In this document: positions 43,220 through 52,278 of the stretch, in pieces
Numbering within the stretch: position 1 is the first letter of the stretch
Layout: the number at the start of each line of letters is the position of its first letter
Source of the DNA: an uncultured Trueperaceae bacterium
GTDB taxonomy: Bacteria > Deinococcota > Deinococci > Deinococcales > Trueperaceae
Length of the DNA stretch: 64,000 bases
Reading direction: 5' to 3'
NCBI GenBank assembly: GCA_937873495.1
Contig: CALMXZ010000008.1
Span: forward strand, 62,001-126,000
The notes under the pieces: generated by a model
What the model saw: the letters and a program-made list of their open reading frames with translations, nothing else
What the model was told of the DNA's origin: nothing
Databases searched by the model: none
Position numbers and translations under genes: made by a program

Positions 43220-44242
43220 ATGCGCGCACTATCCCTACAGCAGCCAGGCACCGTGGTGACGGTCGACCTCCCCGAACCCCGGTCGCCGGCGCCGGACGAG
43301 GCGCTGGTGCGAGTACGGAGCGTAGGCATGTGCGGCACCGACCTCCACGCCTTCCTCGGCGATCAGCCGATGATCGAGTACCCGGTCGTCCTGGGCCATG
43401 AACTCGCCGTAGAGGTGCTCGAGCTCGGCGCGGCCGCGTACGGGCTCGGCCTAGCCGTAGGCGACCGGTGCACGGTGATCCCGTACCTGGCCTGCGGGGA
43501 GTGCGGCGCGTGCAGGCGAGGCAGGAGCAACTGCTGCGAGCGACTGGCGGTGCTCGGCGTCCACGTCGACGGCGGGCTCAGGGAACGGTTCGTGTTGCCG
43601 GCCCGGCTGCTGCTGTGCGCCAACGACCTCGACGACGACCGGCTGGCGCTCACGGAGATGCTGGCCATCGGGACCCACGCCGTGGCGCGCGCCGACCTCG
43701 ACCGAGCCGACACGGTCGCCGTGGTCGGTTTGGGCCCCATCGGCCTCGGGGCGCTGGCCGCGGCGGCTCGTTCCGGCGCCGCGCTGGTCGGCGTCGACCT
43801 TAGCCCGGAACGCTCGGCCTTCATGGCCGCCATGGGCCTCGCGACGCCCGTGCGACCAGGCGCCGACCTCGCCGGCAGCTTGCGCGACGCCTTCGGCGGC
43901 GAGTTGCCCACGGTCGTCTTCGACGCCACGGGCAGCGCCGCTTCCATGCGAACGGCCCCCGACCTCATTGCCCCGGGCGGACGACTGGTGCTCATCGGCC
44001 ATACCAGGCACCAGCTCGCGTTCGAGAACCCCGTGATCCACCGCAAAGAGCTGACCATCCTTGCCAGCCGCAACGCGACCCGTGGCGACTTCGAGGAGGT
44101 CCTGACCGCCTTACGCGCCGGAACCACCGACCCACGACCGTGGATAACCCACCGGACGGATCTGCACGGTGCGGCGCGCGAGCTACCGCTCTGGGCGCGC
44201 GGCGCGAGCGGACTGGTCAAGGCGCTGGTGGAACTAGCGTGA
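43220..44242 (+). CDS. Zinc-dependent alcohol (polyol/aldonate) dehydrogenase
   Basis: A 340-residue medium-chain dehydrogenase. Catalytic zinc ligands are C38 (GMCGTDLH) and H60-E61 (LGHELAVEV). Structural zinc Cys are C92, C95, C98 and C106. The NAD-binding motif VVGLGPIGLGAL is at about 170-182. The stretch LGVHVDGGLRERFVLP is typical of the group that includes L-threonine, L-galactonate and L-gulonate 5-dehydrogenases and similar sugar-acid enzymes. It is first in a four-gene operon whose other genes suggest L-fucose/L-galactose-type sugar oxidation. The exact substrate is not decided by sequence. Confidence 0.88.
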   Translation: MRALSLQQPGTVVTVDLPEPRSPAPDEALVRVRSVGMCGTDLHAFLGDQPMIEYPVVLGHELAVEVLELGAAAYGLGLAVGDRCTVIPYLACGECGACRRGRSNCCERLAVLGVHVDGGLRERFVLPARLLLCANDLDDDRLALTEMLAIGTHAVARADLDRADTVAVVGLGPIGLGALAAAARSGAALVGVDLSPERSAFMAAMGLATPVRPGADLAGSLRDAFGGELPTVVFDATGSAASMRTAPDLIAPGGRLVLIGHTRHQLAFENPVIHRKELTILASRNATRGDFEEVLTALRAGTTDPRPWITHRTDLHGAARELPLWARGASGLVKALVELA

Positions 44243-45177
44243 GGCGCGTCGCCCTCGGCCGCACCGGACTCGAGGTCAGCGCGGTAGGGCTCGGCACGTC
44301 GGCGCTCGGCGGGGTGTACGGGGCCGTCGAGGAACCCGAAGCCTTCGCCACGGTGGCCGCCGCCCTCGAGCTCGGCATCACGCTGTTCGACACCGCGCCG
44401 GCGTACGGCGCCACCCGCTCCGAGACGGTGCTCGGGCGCGCGCTCCGCGGCGTCGCTCGCGAGAGTTACGTGCTCTCGACCAAGGCCGGCAAGACGACCT
44501 CGGAGAGCGGCGTCGACAGCTTCGACTTCTCCGAGTCCGGCGTCAGGCGATCCGTATCCGAGAGCCTCGAGCGCCTCGGGACCGATCGCCTCGACATCGT
44601 TCACCTACACGACTTCGACTACCAGGGCGGACGCCACGTTGACCAGGCCGTCGCCGAGGGCTTCCCTACCCTGAGCGCCCTCAAGGGCGAGGGGATCGTC
44701 GGGGCCGTCGGGGCCGGCATCTACTTCATGGACCAGTGGAAGCGCGTCCTGCGCGAAGTCCAGCTGGACGCGGTCCTGCTCCACAACCATCACACCCTGT
44801 GCGACATCCGGGCGTACGAGTTGCTGCCCCTGCTCGAAGCGCAGCGCGTCGGGATCATCAACGCCGCGCCGTTCGCCAGCGGCCTCCTGAGCGGCCACGA
44901 GCCGCCCGCGTGGCACCCCGCCCCGCCGGCCGCGCGCGCGCTGTTCGCCAGAGCGGCCGCCGTGACGGCGGAACGGGGGGTGCCGCTCGCCCGGTTGGCG
45001 CTGCAGTTCGCCGGCTCGGAGCCGCGCCTTCCCGTCACCCTCTTCAGCTGCGCCGACCCGCTCACCTTGCGACGCGACCTCGAGTGGCTCGCCGACCCTC
45101 CCGACCCGGACCTCGTCGCCGACGTGCAGCGTGTCCTCGAACCCGTCATGAACCGCCAATGGGCGTACGGAGCCTAA
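44239..45177 (+). CDS. Aldo/keto reductase (L-fucose/L-galactose dehydrogenase-like)
   Basis: A 312-residue aldo/keto reductase starting at a GTG that overlaps the preceding stop (GTGA). The catalytic set is visible: D and Y in FDTAPAYGATRSE, K in STKAGKTT, and H in IVHLHDFDYQ. The sequence resembles the branch with L-galactose and L-fucose dehydrogenases, which oxidise the sugar at C1 to a lactone; this agrees with the lactonase-like gene directly downstream. A C-terminal NADP-type signature is not evident. Substrate is inference. Confidence 0.85.
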   Translation: MRRVALGRTGLEVSAVGLGTSALGGVYGAVEEPEAFATVAAALELGITLFDTAPAYGATRSETVLGRALRGVARESYVLSTKAGKTTSESGVDSFDFSESGVRRSVSESLERLGTDRLDIVHLHDFDYQGGRHVDQAVAEGFPTLSALKGEGIVGAVGAGIYFMDQWKRVLREVQLDAVLLHNHHTLCDIRAYELLPLLEAQRVGIINAAPFASGLLSGHEPPAWHPAPPAARALFARAAAVTAERGVPLARLALQFAGSEPRLPVTLFSCADPLTLRRDLEWLADPPDPDLVADVQRVLEPVMNRQWAYGA

Positions 45178-45178
45178 G

Positions 45179-46051
45179 GTGAGCGCGGTCGCCGCCACCC
45201 CGCGAGACCCGGCCGTCCCGGAGACCATCGACGCGCACCAGCACTTCTGGCGCTATCGCCCCGACGAGTACCCGTGGATGTCGGAGGCGCAGACCGTCCT
45301 CAGGAGAGACCACCTGCCCGCCGACCTCGCCCCACTCATGCTGGCGGCGGGCGTCACGGGTACGGTGGCGGTGCAGGCCAGACGCACGGTGCGCGAGACC
45401 GAATGGCTCCTCGAGTTGGCCGCGGCCGAGCCGACGGTGCTCGGGGTGGTCGGCTGGTTCGACTTCTCCTCGCCGCAGCTCGAGCACGACCTGGAGCGGC
45501 TCGCGTCCGATCCGCGCCTGGTCGGCGCCCGGGAGCTGATCCACGACATGCCGGACCTCGACTACGCCGTCTCGCCCGAGCACCTACGCGGGGTGAAGGC
45601 CGTGCAGCGCGCCGGCCTGGCTTACGACCTCCTACTGCGGCCCGAGCACCTGCGACCGGCCACGGCGCTCGTCGACCTGCTGCCCGAGCAACGCTTCGTG
45701 ATCGACCACCTCGCGAAGCCGCGGGTCGCCGACGGCGCGTTCGAACCGTGGGCGAGCGACCTCCGCGCCATCGCGTCACGCGACAACGTCGCCTGCAAGC
45801 TCTCCGGCCTGGTCACCGAGGCGGATTGGGGCGGCTGGCAGGCCGGCGACCTGGTTCCGTACCTGGAAGTAGCCTTGGAGGCCTTCGGCGCCGAGCGCAC
45901 GATGCTCGGCTCGGATTGGCCGGTCTGCACCTGCGCGGCGGACTACGCGACCACCATGGAGCTGGCGAGACGCGCGGCGGCCGGCCTGAGCACCACGGAA
46001 CGGACCGCCGTGCTGGCAGGCACCGCCCGCCGGTTCTACCGCCTCGCATGA
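45179..46051 (+). CDS. Amidohydrolase-2 family protein, L-fuconolactonase-like
   Basis: A 290-residue TIM-barrel hydrolase. It opens with DAHQHFWRYRPDEYPWM, the hallmark of the lactonase branch (L-fuconolactonase, rhamnonolactonase). Further metal-site regions are VIDHLAKP, CKLSGL and MLGSDWPVCTCAADY. It would hydrolyse a sugar lactone to the aldonic acid in the cytoplasm. The GTG start at 45179 has GGAG eight bases upstream and follows the reductase stop by one base, a natural dehydrogenase-lactonase pair. Confidence 0.87.
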   Translation: MSAVAATPRDPAVPETIDAHQHFWRYRPDEYPWMSEAQTVLRRDHLPADLAPLMLAAGVTGTVAVQARRTVRETEWLLELAAAEPTVLGVVGWFDFSSPQLEHDLERLASDPRLVGARELIHDMPDLDYAVSPEHLRGVKAVQRAGLAYDLLLRPEHLRPATALVDLLPEQRFVIDHLAKPRVADGAFEPWASDLRAIASRDNVACKLSGLVTEADWGGWQAGDLVPYLEVALEAFGAERTMLGSDWPVCTCAADYATTMELARRAAAGLSTTERTAVLAGTARRFYRLA

Positions 46052-46100
46052 GCGCACGAGCCGGCGCCCGAACCAGACCGAGCCGGCCGGAAGGAGCCGC

Positions 46101-47456
46101 ATGATCACGCTTCGGGAACACGAGGAGAGACGCTCGCGGTTGATGGCGGCCTTGCGAGAACACGACGCGGCCCCGGTAGCGCTCCTGCAAGGCGCGCCGC
46201 AGCCGTCCGCCCATGCCCGCTTCCGCCAGTACAACGACCTGTACTACCTCTGCCCCGTCGAGGCTCCGCACGCCTACCTGGCCATCGACGGGCGAGACGG
46301 CGACGCGACGCATCTGTTCCTCCCCCATCAGCCGGAGCGGCGCCTCAAGAGCGAGGGCGTCGTCGTGAGCGCATCAGACCCGGAGCACGCCAGACGCGTC
46401 ACGGGCAGCGACCACGTGCATGGCCTCGGCGAGCTTGCCGAGTTCCTCGAGCGGGTGCGGTCGTTGCATACGCCCATGCGGCAAGGGGAAGGCGCCTTGC
46501 AGTCGTGGGACACGCTCCAGCGCGCCGCTCAGGAGCGCGACTCGGACCCCTGGGACGGGCGTCTGGACCGGAACCGCAACTTCGTGAGGCTGCTGCGCGA
46601 GCGGCTGCCGGCGGCCAGGCTGTCCGACCTGGCGCCGGTGCTCGATCGCCTCAGGCTGGTGAAGTCGCCCGCGGAGGTGGCGCTGCTCAGGCGGGCGGGG
46701 CGCCTCAGCGCCCACGGCCTGCTGGCGGCGCTGCGCGCGACCAAGGCAGGCGCCACCGAGTATCAGGTCGAAGCCGCCTCGCGCTTCGTCTACCTCGACC
46801 ACGGCGCCCTCGACGTCTCGTATCGCGCCATAGCCGCCAGCGGAGACAACGCCTGGTACGGCCACTACAACGCCAACGACGCCGTGCTGCGAGACGGCGA
46901 CCTAGTGCTGTTCGACTGCGGTCCCGACTACCGCTACTACGCGTCGGACATCACCCGCATGTGGCCCGTTGGCGGCACCTACACCCCCACCCAGCGGCAG
47001 CTCTACGGCTTCATGGTGCGCTATCACCTGACCCTGCTGGGACTGCTCGCCCCCGGCGTCACCGCGGAGTGGGTCCACGCCGAGGCCGCCGAGAGGATGC
47101 GCGCCCACGTCGACTCGACGGACTGGGAGAAGCCCTGCTACGAGCAGGCGGCCCGGCGCGCGCTCGAGTTCCCTTACCACCTGTCCCACCCGGTCGGGAT
47201 GGCGGTCCACGACGTCGGCCACTACCGGGGCGAGAAGCTGCTGCCCGGCATGGTGATCAGCGTCGACCCGCAACTGATCATCCCGGAGGAGCGCAAGTAC
47301 CTCAGGGTCGAGGACACGGTCGCCATCACGGAGACGGGCACCGAGAACCTGACGAGCGACGCGCCATACGAGCTGGACGAGATGGAGGCCCTGATGAGCG
47401 CGGCGGGCTCGGGGCCGTTCGAGCGCTACGCGCGCCTCTGGGAACCCCCGGCCTGA
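46101..47456 (+). CDS. M24-family Xaa-Pro aminopeptidase (PepP-like)
   Basis: A 451-residue peptidase with an N-terminal AMP_N domain (about 1-170) and a C-terminal pita-bread domain. Two-metal ligands: D in LFDCGPDY, D in SDITRMWP, H in HPVGMAVHDVGHY, and E in RVEDTVAIT. The fourth ligand, normally Glu in VEPGxY, is Asp here (ISVDPQLII), so the metal site is slightly altered. It would release N-terminal residues before proline. It is the last gene of the dehydrogenase-lactonase operon, and its stop lies inside a terminator hairpin. Confidence 0.88.
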   Translation: MITLREHEERRSRLMAALREHDAAPVALLQGAPQPSAHARFRQYNDLYYLCPVEAPHAYLAIDGRDGDATHLFLPHQPERRLKSEGVVVSASDPEHARRVTGSDHVHGLGELAEFLERVRSLHTPMRQGEGALQSWDTLQRAAQERDSDPWDGRLDRNRNFVRLLRERLPAARLSDLAPVLDRLRLVKSPAEVALLRRAGRLSAHGLLAALRATKAGATEYQVEAASRFVYLDHGALDVSYRAIAASGDNAWYGHYNANDAVLRDGDLVLFDCGPDYRYYASDITRMWPVGGTYTPTQRQLYGFMVRYHLTLLGLLAPGVTAEWVHAEAAERMRAHVDSTDWEKPCYEQAARRALEFPYHLSHPVGMAVHDVGHYRGEKLLPGMVISVDPQLIIPEERKYLRVEDTVAITETGTENLTSDAPYELDEMEALMSAAGSGPFERYARLWEPPA

Positions 47457-47463
47457 GCCGGGG
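47446..47463. terminator. Hairpin terminator between convergent genes
   Basis: CCCCGGC-ctga-GCCGGGG is a perfect 7-bp stem overlapping the stop codon of the M24 gene. A partial second copy of the same motif follows at 47466-47479. It can serve transcription from both sides, since the LacI gene ends at 47484. Confidence 0.65.
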
Positions 47464-47483
47464 CCACGGCCTGAGCCGGGGGG

Positions 47484-48530
47484 CTACTGCCTGACGGAGT
47501 GGCAGCTCTCGCGCACCACGAACTCGGTAGTGACGATGCTCTCGGTCGGAGCGGCCGCGGGGCCGGACGGGTCGCTGAGCATGGCGAGCATGGTGTGCAG
47601 CGCCAGCCGGGCCATCTCGACCCTTGGCGTGCGCACGGTCGTGATACCGGGCCGCATGAACGAGGTCCAGGCCGGATCGTCGAACGCGACGACCGAGACG
47701 CTGCCCGGCACGTCGACGCCGCGGTCCTTGAGGCATTGCAGCGCGGCGCCTGTCATGAGCTCGTTGCAGACGAGGAGCGCGGTGGGCGGGTCCGGCAGCG
47801 CCATGAGCGACTCGACCGCCCGGTAGGCCGGCTCGTACCTGTACTCGCCTAGGCCGACCATGGCGTCGTCGGGGCCAAGGCCGGCCGCGTTGAGCGCATC
47901 GCGGTAACCCGCCAGGCGCCGCCGCCCCGAGCTCAACGCTTGGTTGCCGGCCACGATCCCTATGCGGCGGTGCCCCAAGGCGAGCAGGTACTCCGTGGCG
48001 CGCTGGGCAGCGGGCCGGTCGTCGATGTTGATACGCGGCGCCTTGAGTTCCGGGTTGGCGCACTCGACCAGGACCATGCGCACGCCGTCCTCGATGAGCT
48101 TGGCGACGAACCCCTCGTTCTCCGGAGCTGGCGACAGGACGATGCCGTCAACGTTCCGCTCCTGGAGGGCCTTCAAGTAGCGGCGCTCGACCGCCGGGTC
48201 ATCGGCCGTCGTGCCGAGCAACACCTGGTAACCGCGCTCCTGCGCCGCGGCCTCGATGCCGCGGATGAAGGTCGTCCAGTGGTAGCTGACGATGTTGGAC
48301 ACGACCACCCCGATGGCCTTGGTGCGGCCGACGCGCAGCGAGCGAGCCAACGCGTTCGGGCGGTAGTCCAGTTGCTCCGCGGCCGCCATGACGGCGCTCT
48401 GGGTCTTGGCGCTGAACGAACCGTAGTTCGAGAGGACACGGCTGGCCATGCCGACGGAGACGCCGGCCTCCTCGGCCACCTCGCGCAAGGTCACGCGCTT
48501 GGCCGTACGAGTAGAACGTCTCACCGCCAC
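47484..48530 (-). CDS. LacI-family transcriptional regulator
   Basis: About 348 residues. The helix-turn-helix covers about residues 10-60 (VTLREVAEEAGVSVGMASRV, DYRPNALARSLRVGRTKAIG), followed by the sugar-sensing domain (ALGHRRIGIVAGN, ALLVCNELMTGAALQCL, DPAWTSFMRPGITTV). The GTG at 48530 is chosen for its GGGGGT upstream and for being close to the DNA-binding domain. It lies between the operons starting at 43220 and 48713, both preceded by the same CG-centred dyad, so it probably controls both. Confidence 0.9.
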   Translation of the reverse strand: MAVRRSTRTAKRVTLREVAEEAGVSVGMASRVLSNYGSFSAKTQSAVMAAAEQLDYRPNALARSLRVGRTKAIGVVVSNIVSYHWTTFIRGIEAAAQERGYQVLLGTTADDPAVERRYLKALQERNVDGIVLSPAPENEGFVAKLIEDGVRMVLVECANPELKAPRINIDDRPAAQRATEYLLALGHRRIGIVAGNQALSSGRRRLAGYRDALNAAGLGPDDAMVGLGEYRYEPAYRAVESLMALPDPPTALLVCNELMTGAALQCLKDRGVDVPGSVSVVAFDDPAWTSFMRPGITTVRTPRVEMARLALHTMLAMLSDPSGPAAAPTESIVTTEFVVRESCHSVRQ

Positions 48531-48648
48531 GCGGTACCCCCCGACCGGACGTGCGCGCAGCCACCCGATCGGCACCTTGCGCAGCTCATCCGCGCGGATT
48601 CGTCGCTCATGCTCCGGCCCCCTTGGTCACTCCCGGGAGTCTATATGA

Positions 48649-48675
48649 TTGACAGAACCCGACCCTAGGTATAAC
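48649..48675 (+). promoter_or_regulatory. Promoter of the binding protein-permease-M42-sulfatase operon
   Basis: A perfect TTGACA (48649-48654) and TATAAC (48670-48675) are 15 bases apart, 38 bases before the binding-protein ATG. The -10 lies inside the LacI-type dyad, so repression by promoter occlusion is expected. Confidence 0.6.
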
Positions 48676-48682
48676 GTTACAC
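48669..48682. promoter_or_regulatory. LacI-type operator, site 2
   Basis: GTATAACGTTACAC overlaps the -10 box of the operon starting at 48713 and matches site 1 (43177-43190) at 11-12 of 14 positions, sharing the core TAWAACGTTAYA. Confidence 0.65.
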
Positions 48683-48712
48683 CCAAAGCCGAAGCCACAA
48701 CGGAGGTGCAGC

Positions 48713-50278
48713 ATGTCGCGAGTCCGGAACGTCGTAAGGGTGCTGTTCGCAGCGCTCACCCTCCTCACCGGCCTGGTGAGCGCCCAGACCTTGAACGTCA
48801 CGCTCGACCAGAACACCGCCGTCATCGACCCGACGGCCAACTGGCTCTACGACCTGACCGCCAACCAGTTCGTGCCGCTGGTCGGCTACGACTTCGTCAC
48901 GGGCAGCACCGAGCCTGCCGGCGCCGAGTCCTGGTCCGTGTCGGCCGACGGCCTCACTTACACGTTCAACATCCGCCAAGGTTGGAACTGGTCCGACGGC
49001 ACGCCGGTCACGGCGCAGGACTACGTCAACTCCTTCAGGCGCATCGCGGACCCGGCCACGGCCGCCCCGATGGCTTACCGCATCTACGTGATAGAGGGCG
49101 CCCAAGCCATCAACCAGGGTCAGGCCACCGACTTCGCCACGCTCGGCGTGACGGCGGTCGACGACCACACGCTCACCATCAAGCTCGTCTCGCCCTCTTC
49201 CTGGTTCCTGTCCTCGATCGCCTCCATCGGTCATGCCGTTCCGCAATGGGTGATCGACGAGCACGGCTCCGCCTGGACTGACCCGGAGAACGTCGTCGTC
49301 AACGGTCCCTACAAGCTGGTCAGGCTGGATCACCAAGACATCGCGGTGCTCGAGGCCAACCCGAGCTACTACGACGCCGACGCGGTCCAGATCAAGACGA
49401 TCAACCTGTACGCCATCGCGCAGGAGTCCACCGCCCTCGCGCTCTTTGAGCGGGGCGAACTGGACACGGTCGCCGTTCCGGCCTCCGACCTCGACCGCGT
49501 GAAGGCCGATCCCACCTTGAGCGGGCAGTTCTACAACGGGCCGTCCAACGTCCTGTACTACTACGACTTCAACGCGCTGCGACCGCCGTTCGACAACCGC
49601 CTCGTGCGTCAGGCTTTCGCCGCGGCCACCGACAAGCAGGCCATCGTCGACTTCATCACGAAGGGCGGCGAGATCGCCGCGCCCACCATCACCCCTCCGG
49701 GCTCCGTCGGCCACGTCCCCGCTTCAGCCGGCGTCGGCATCCCGTACGACCCGGAGCACGCCAAGGAGCTGCTCGCCGAAGCGGGCTACCCCGGCGGCCA
49801 GGGCCTCGCGCCGATCACCCTCGCCTTCAACGCATCCGAGACGCATAGCCGGATCGCCCAGGCCATCCAGCAGATGTGGCAGAACACCCTCGGAGCGACG
49901 GTGGAGCTGCAAGCGGTCGAAGGCGCCACCTACTCGCAGGTGGCCGCCGACGGCGCGTACAACGCCTGGCGCATGGGCTGGGGCATGGACTACCCCGACG
50001 CCAACAACCTGCACGCCGAGCTGTTCACGTCGGACGTCGGCGCGAGGGCCATCGTGCGCAACGCCGCCTACGACTCGTTGATCGCCGCAGCGGCTACCGA
50101 ACAGGACTCCGCCAAGCGCCTGGAGATGTACACGGAAGCCGAGCGCATCCTCGTCCAGGAGGAAGCCGGCGTCATGCCCATCTACTGGTCGGCCGTCAAC
50201 CTGCTCATCCGCCCCGAGCTGCACCGCGTCCTCGCGCCGAGCTTCAACAGGGAGTTCTGGAAGTGGACGCTAGACTGA
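48713..50278 (+). CDS. ABC substrate-binding protein, family 5 (OppA-like)
   Basis: A 521-residue secreted protein. The signal peptide is SRVRNVVRVLFAALTLLTGL, cleaved near VSAQ; GGAGG stands about six bases before the ATG. It is the most OppA-like binding protein of the window: SWSVSADGLTYTFNIRQGW, TAQDYVNSFRRIADP, GPYKLVRL, and WRMGWGMDYPDANNLH. Oligopeptides are therefore the most likely ligand, although the operon also has a sulfatase and an enolase-superfamily enzyme. Confidence 0.93.
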   Translation: MSRVRNVVRVLFAALTLLTGLVSAQTLNVTLDQNTAVIDPTANWLYDLTANQFVPLVGYDFVTGSTEPAGAESWSVSADGLTYTFNIRQGWNWSDGTPVTAQDYVNSFRRIADPATAAPMAYRIYVIEGAQAINQGQATDFATLGVTAVDDHTLTIKLVSPSSWFLSSIASIGHAVPQWVIDEHGSAWTDPENVVVNGPYKLVRLDHQDIAVLEANPSYYDADAVQIKTINLYAIAQESTALALFERGELDTVAVPASDLDRVKADPTLSGQFYNGPSNVLYYYDFNALRPPFDNRLVRQAFAAATDKQAIVDFITKGGEIAAPTITPPGSVGHVPASAGVGIPYDPEHAKELLAEAGYPGGQGLAPITLAFNASETHSRIAQAIQQMWQNTLGATVELQAVEGATYSQVAADGAYNAWRMGWGMDYPDANNLHAELFTSDVGARAIVRNAAYDSLIAAAATEQDSAKRLEMYTEAERILVQEEAGVMPIYWSAVNLLIRPELHRVLAPSFNREFWKWTLD

Positions 50279-50303
50279 GCCGTTGACCGGCGCAGACCAC
50301 TAG

Positions 50304-50356
50304 GGTCGGGCGGACGATGGGCGCCCGCGGACGGGCCGCCGCCCGTCCGCCCGACC
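50304..50356 (+). terminator. Alternative hairpins after binding-protein gene
   Basis: A 13-bp stem pairs 50304-50316 (GGTCGGGCGGACG) with 50344-50356. A second, 10-bp stem pairs 50327-50336 with 50341-50350 (GCGGACGGGC, loop CGCC). They share bases and cannot both form. They lie between the binding-protein stop and the DppB start. Confidence 0.65.
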
Positions 50357-50377
50357 GAGTGAGGACGAACGAACCGC

Positions 50378-51307
50378 ATGGTGACCATCGCGATCCGCCG
50401 CATCCTTGCACTGTTCCCCGTGCTGTTCGTGATCTCGATAGTCACCTTCCTCCTGATGCACTCGGTGCCGGGCAGCCCGTTCGCGACAGAAGACAAGCCG
50501 CTCCCCCCTCAGATAAAAGCCAACCTCGACGCCTATTACGGGCTCGATCGACCGCTGGTGACGCAGTACCTGAGTTACATGGGCAACGTGCTGCGCGGCG
50601 ACCTCGGCCCCTCCTACCTGCAACGCAACCGCACGGTCAACGACATCATCAGGCAACACCTGCCACCCTCCGCCGTCCTCGGCATGCTCGCGCTCGGGGT
50701 CGCCTTGGCGCTCGGCGTGCCCATCGGAGTCCTGTCGGCCGTCAAGCAGAACACGGCGCTCGACTACCTGGGCATGTTCGTCGCCATCGCCGGGGTATCC
50801 GTGCCGGCCATGACGCTTGGCCCGCTGCTCATCTGGGGGTTCGCGCTCGAGCTCGGCTGGCTGCCCGTGGCCAGGTGGGGCACGTGGCAACAAGCCGTGC
50901 TGCCGTCCATCACGCTCGGCCTTGGCAGCGCGGCGATCCTGGCGCGCCTCACCAGGGCGAGCATGCTCCAGACCATCCACCAGGACTTCATCCGCACTGC
51001 CCGCTCCAAAGGGCTGTCCGAGCAGCGCGTCATCACCAAGCACGCCCTTCGCAACGCGCTGGTCCCCGTCATCACGGTCATCGGGCCGCTCTTCGCCGCG
51101 TTGGTGACCGGGTCGATGGTGGTGGAGCAGATCTTCGCCATCCCGGGCCTGGGCCGCTACTTCGTCGACTCGGTAGCCTCCCGCGACTACCCGGTGATCA
51201 TGGGAACGACGCTGCTCTACGCCGTCGTCCTGGTCCTCTCCAACCTCGTCGTCGACCTGTCGTACAACCTGATCGATCCGCGCATGCGCCTCGAGGACTC
51301 CGCGTGA
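50378..51307 (+). CDS. Dipeptide/oligopeptide ABC permease, DppB/OppB type
   Basis: A 309-residue permease with IAIRRILALFPVL leading the first helix, HSVPGSPFATE, YGLDRPLVTQYLSYM, GDLGPSYLQRNRTV (OppB-like), the EAA loop TARSKGLSEQRVITKHALRN, EQIFAIPGLGRY and LIDPRMRLEDSA at the end. It starts 99 bases after the binding-protein gene, beyond the hairpin region. Confidence 0.93.
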   Translation: MVTIAIRRILALFPVLFVISIVTFLLMHSVPGSPFATEDKPLPPQIKANLDAYYGLDRPLVTQYLSYMGNVLRGDLGPSYLQRNRTVNDIIRQHLPPSAVLGMLALGVALALGVPIGVLSAVKQNTALDYLGMFVAIAGVSVPAMTLGPLLIWGFALELGWLPVARWGTWQQAVLPSITLGLGSAAILARLTRASMLQTIHQDFIRTARSKGLSEQRVITKHALRNALVPVITVIGPLFAALVTGSMVVEQIFAIPGLGRYFVDSVASRDYPVIMGTTLLYAVVLVLSNLVVDLSYNLIDPRMRLEDSA

Positions 51308-52245
51308 CGGCAGCCGACCGCGCTCCCCGGACCAGGATCGACACGCCGGGCCGCCGCGCCCTGCGCCAGCTGCTGAAGAACAAGCCGGCCGTCATCAGCG
51401 CCTGGCTGCTCATCGCGTTGGTGCTGGTGGCGATCTTCGCGCCCCAGTTGGCGCCCCAGCACTACGCCGCCGGCGAGCTCTCTGCCAACTTCGCCAAGCC
51501 GAGCGCGCGCTTCCCGCTCGGCGCCGACTTCCTCGGCCGGGACCTCCTGTCGCGGCTGGTCTACGGCACGCGCATCTCCCTCTCGGTCGCGGTCCTCGGA
51601 GCGTTCTTCGCGTTCGCCATCGGCCTCGTCTACGGGGTGGTCTCCGGCTACTTCGGCGGTCGGCTCGACAACGCGATGATGCGCGTCGTCGACATCCTCT
51701 ACGCGTTCCCCGGCCTGCTCTTCATCATCCTGCTCATGGTCGCCTTCAAGACCGGGTTCGGCGGGGGCACGATAGAGAACCCGGTCATCCGCGAGATCGG
51801 CCGCTTCGACGCCAAGCTCGGCGGGGTCTTCCTCATCATCGTCGGCATCAGCCTCACGTCGTGGGTAGGGATGGCGCGCCTCACCCGCGGCATGGCGTTG
51901 TCGCTGCGGCACTCCGAGTTCATCACCGCCGCCAAGGCCCTCGGGGCGTCCGACCGGCGCGTGATCGGCAGGCACCTGGTGCCTGCCGTCGTCGGCCCGC
52001 TGCTCGTGCAGGTGACCCTGTCCATCCCGTCCTTCATCGCGACCGAGGCCTTCCTGAGCTTCATCGGCATCGGCGCTACGCCGCCGACGCCTTCCTGGGG
52101 AACGATGATCGCGGAAGGCTTCTCGTCCATGCGCAGCCACCCGCACCTGGCCATCTACCCCGGGCTTGCCCTGGCGCTCGTGATGCTCGCGTTCAACTTC
52201 CTCGGCGATGGGCTCCGGGACGCCCTCGACCCACACTCACGCTGA
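51304..52245 (+). CDS. Dipeptide/oligopeptide ABC permease, DppC/OppC type
   Basis: A 313-residue permease starting at a GTG overlapping the DppB stop (GTGA). Marks: AVISAWLLIALVLVAIFAP, FPLGADFLGRDLLSRL, an inserted segment FKTGFGGGTIENPVI seen in some OppC proteins, TAAKALG...RHLVPAV and GDGLRDALDPHSR. It is followed after 33 bases by the M42 peptidase. Confidence 0.93.
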   Translation: MTAADRAPRTRIDTPGRRALRQLLKNKPAVISAWLLIALVLVAIFAPQLAPQHYAAGELSANFAKPSARFPLGADFLGRDLLSRLVYGTRISLSVAVLGAFFAFAIGLVYGVVSGYFGGRLDNAMMRVVDILYAFPGLLFIILLMVAFKTGFGGGTIENPVIREIGRFDAKLGGVFLIIVGISLTSWVGMARLTRGMALSLRHSEFITAAKALGASDRRVIGRHLVPAVVGPLLVQVTLSIPSFIATEAFLSFIGIGATPPTPSWGTMIAEGFSSMRSHPHLAIYPGLALALVMLAFNFLGDGLRDALDPHSR

Positions 52246-52278
52246 CCCCTCACCCGGTCGGCAGAAGGCGAGTTACCC

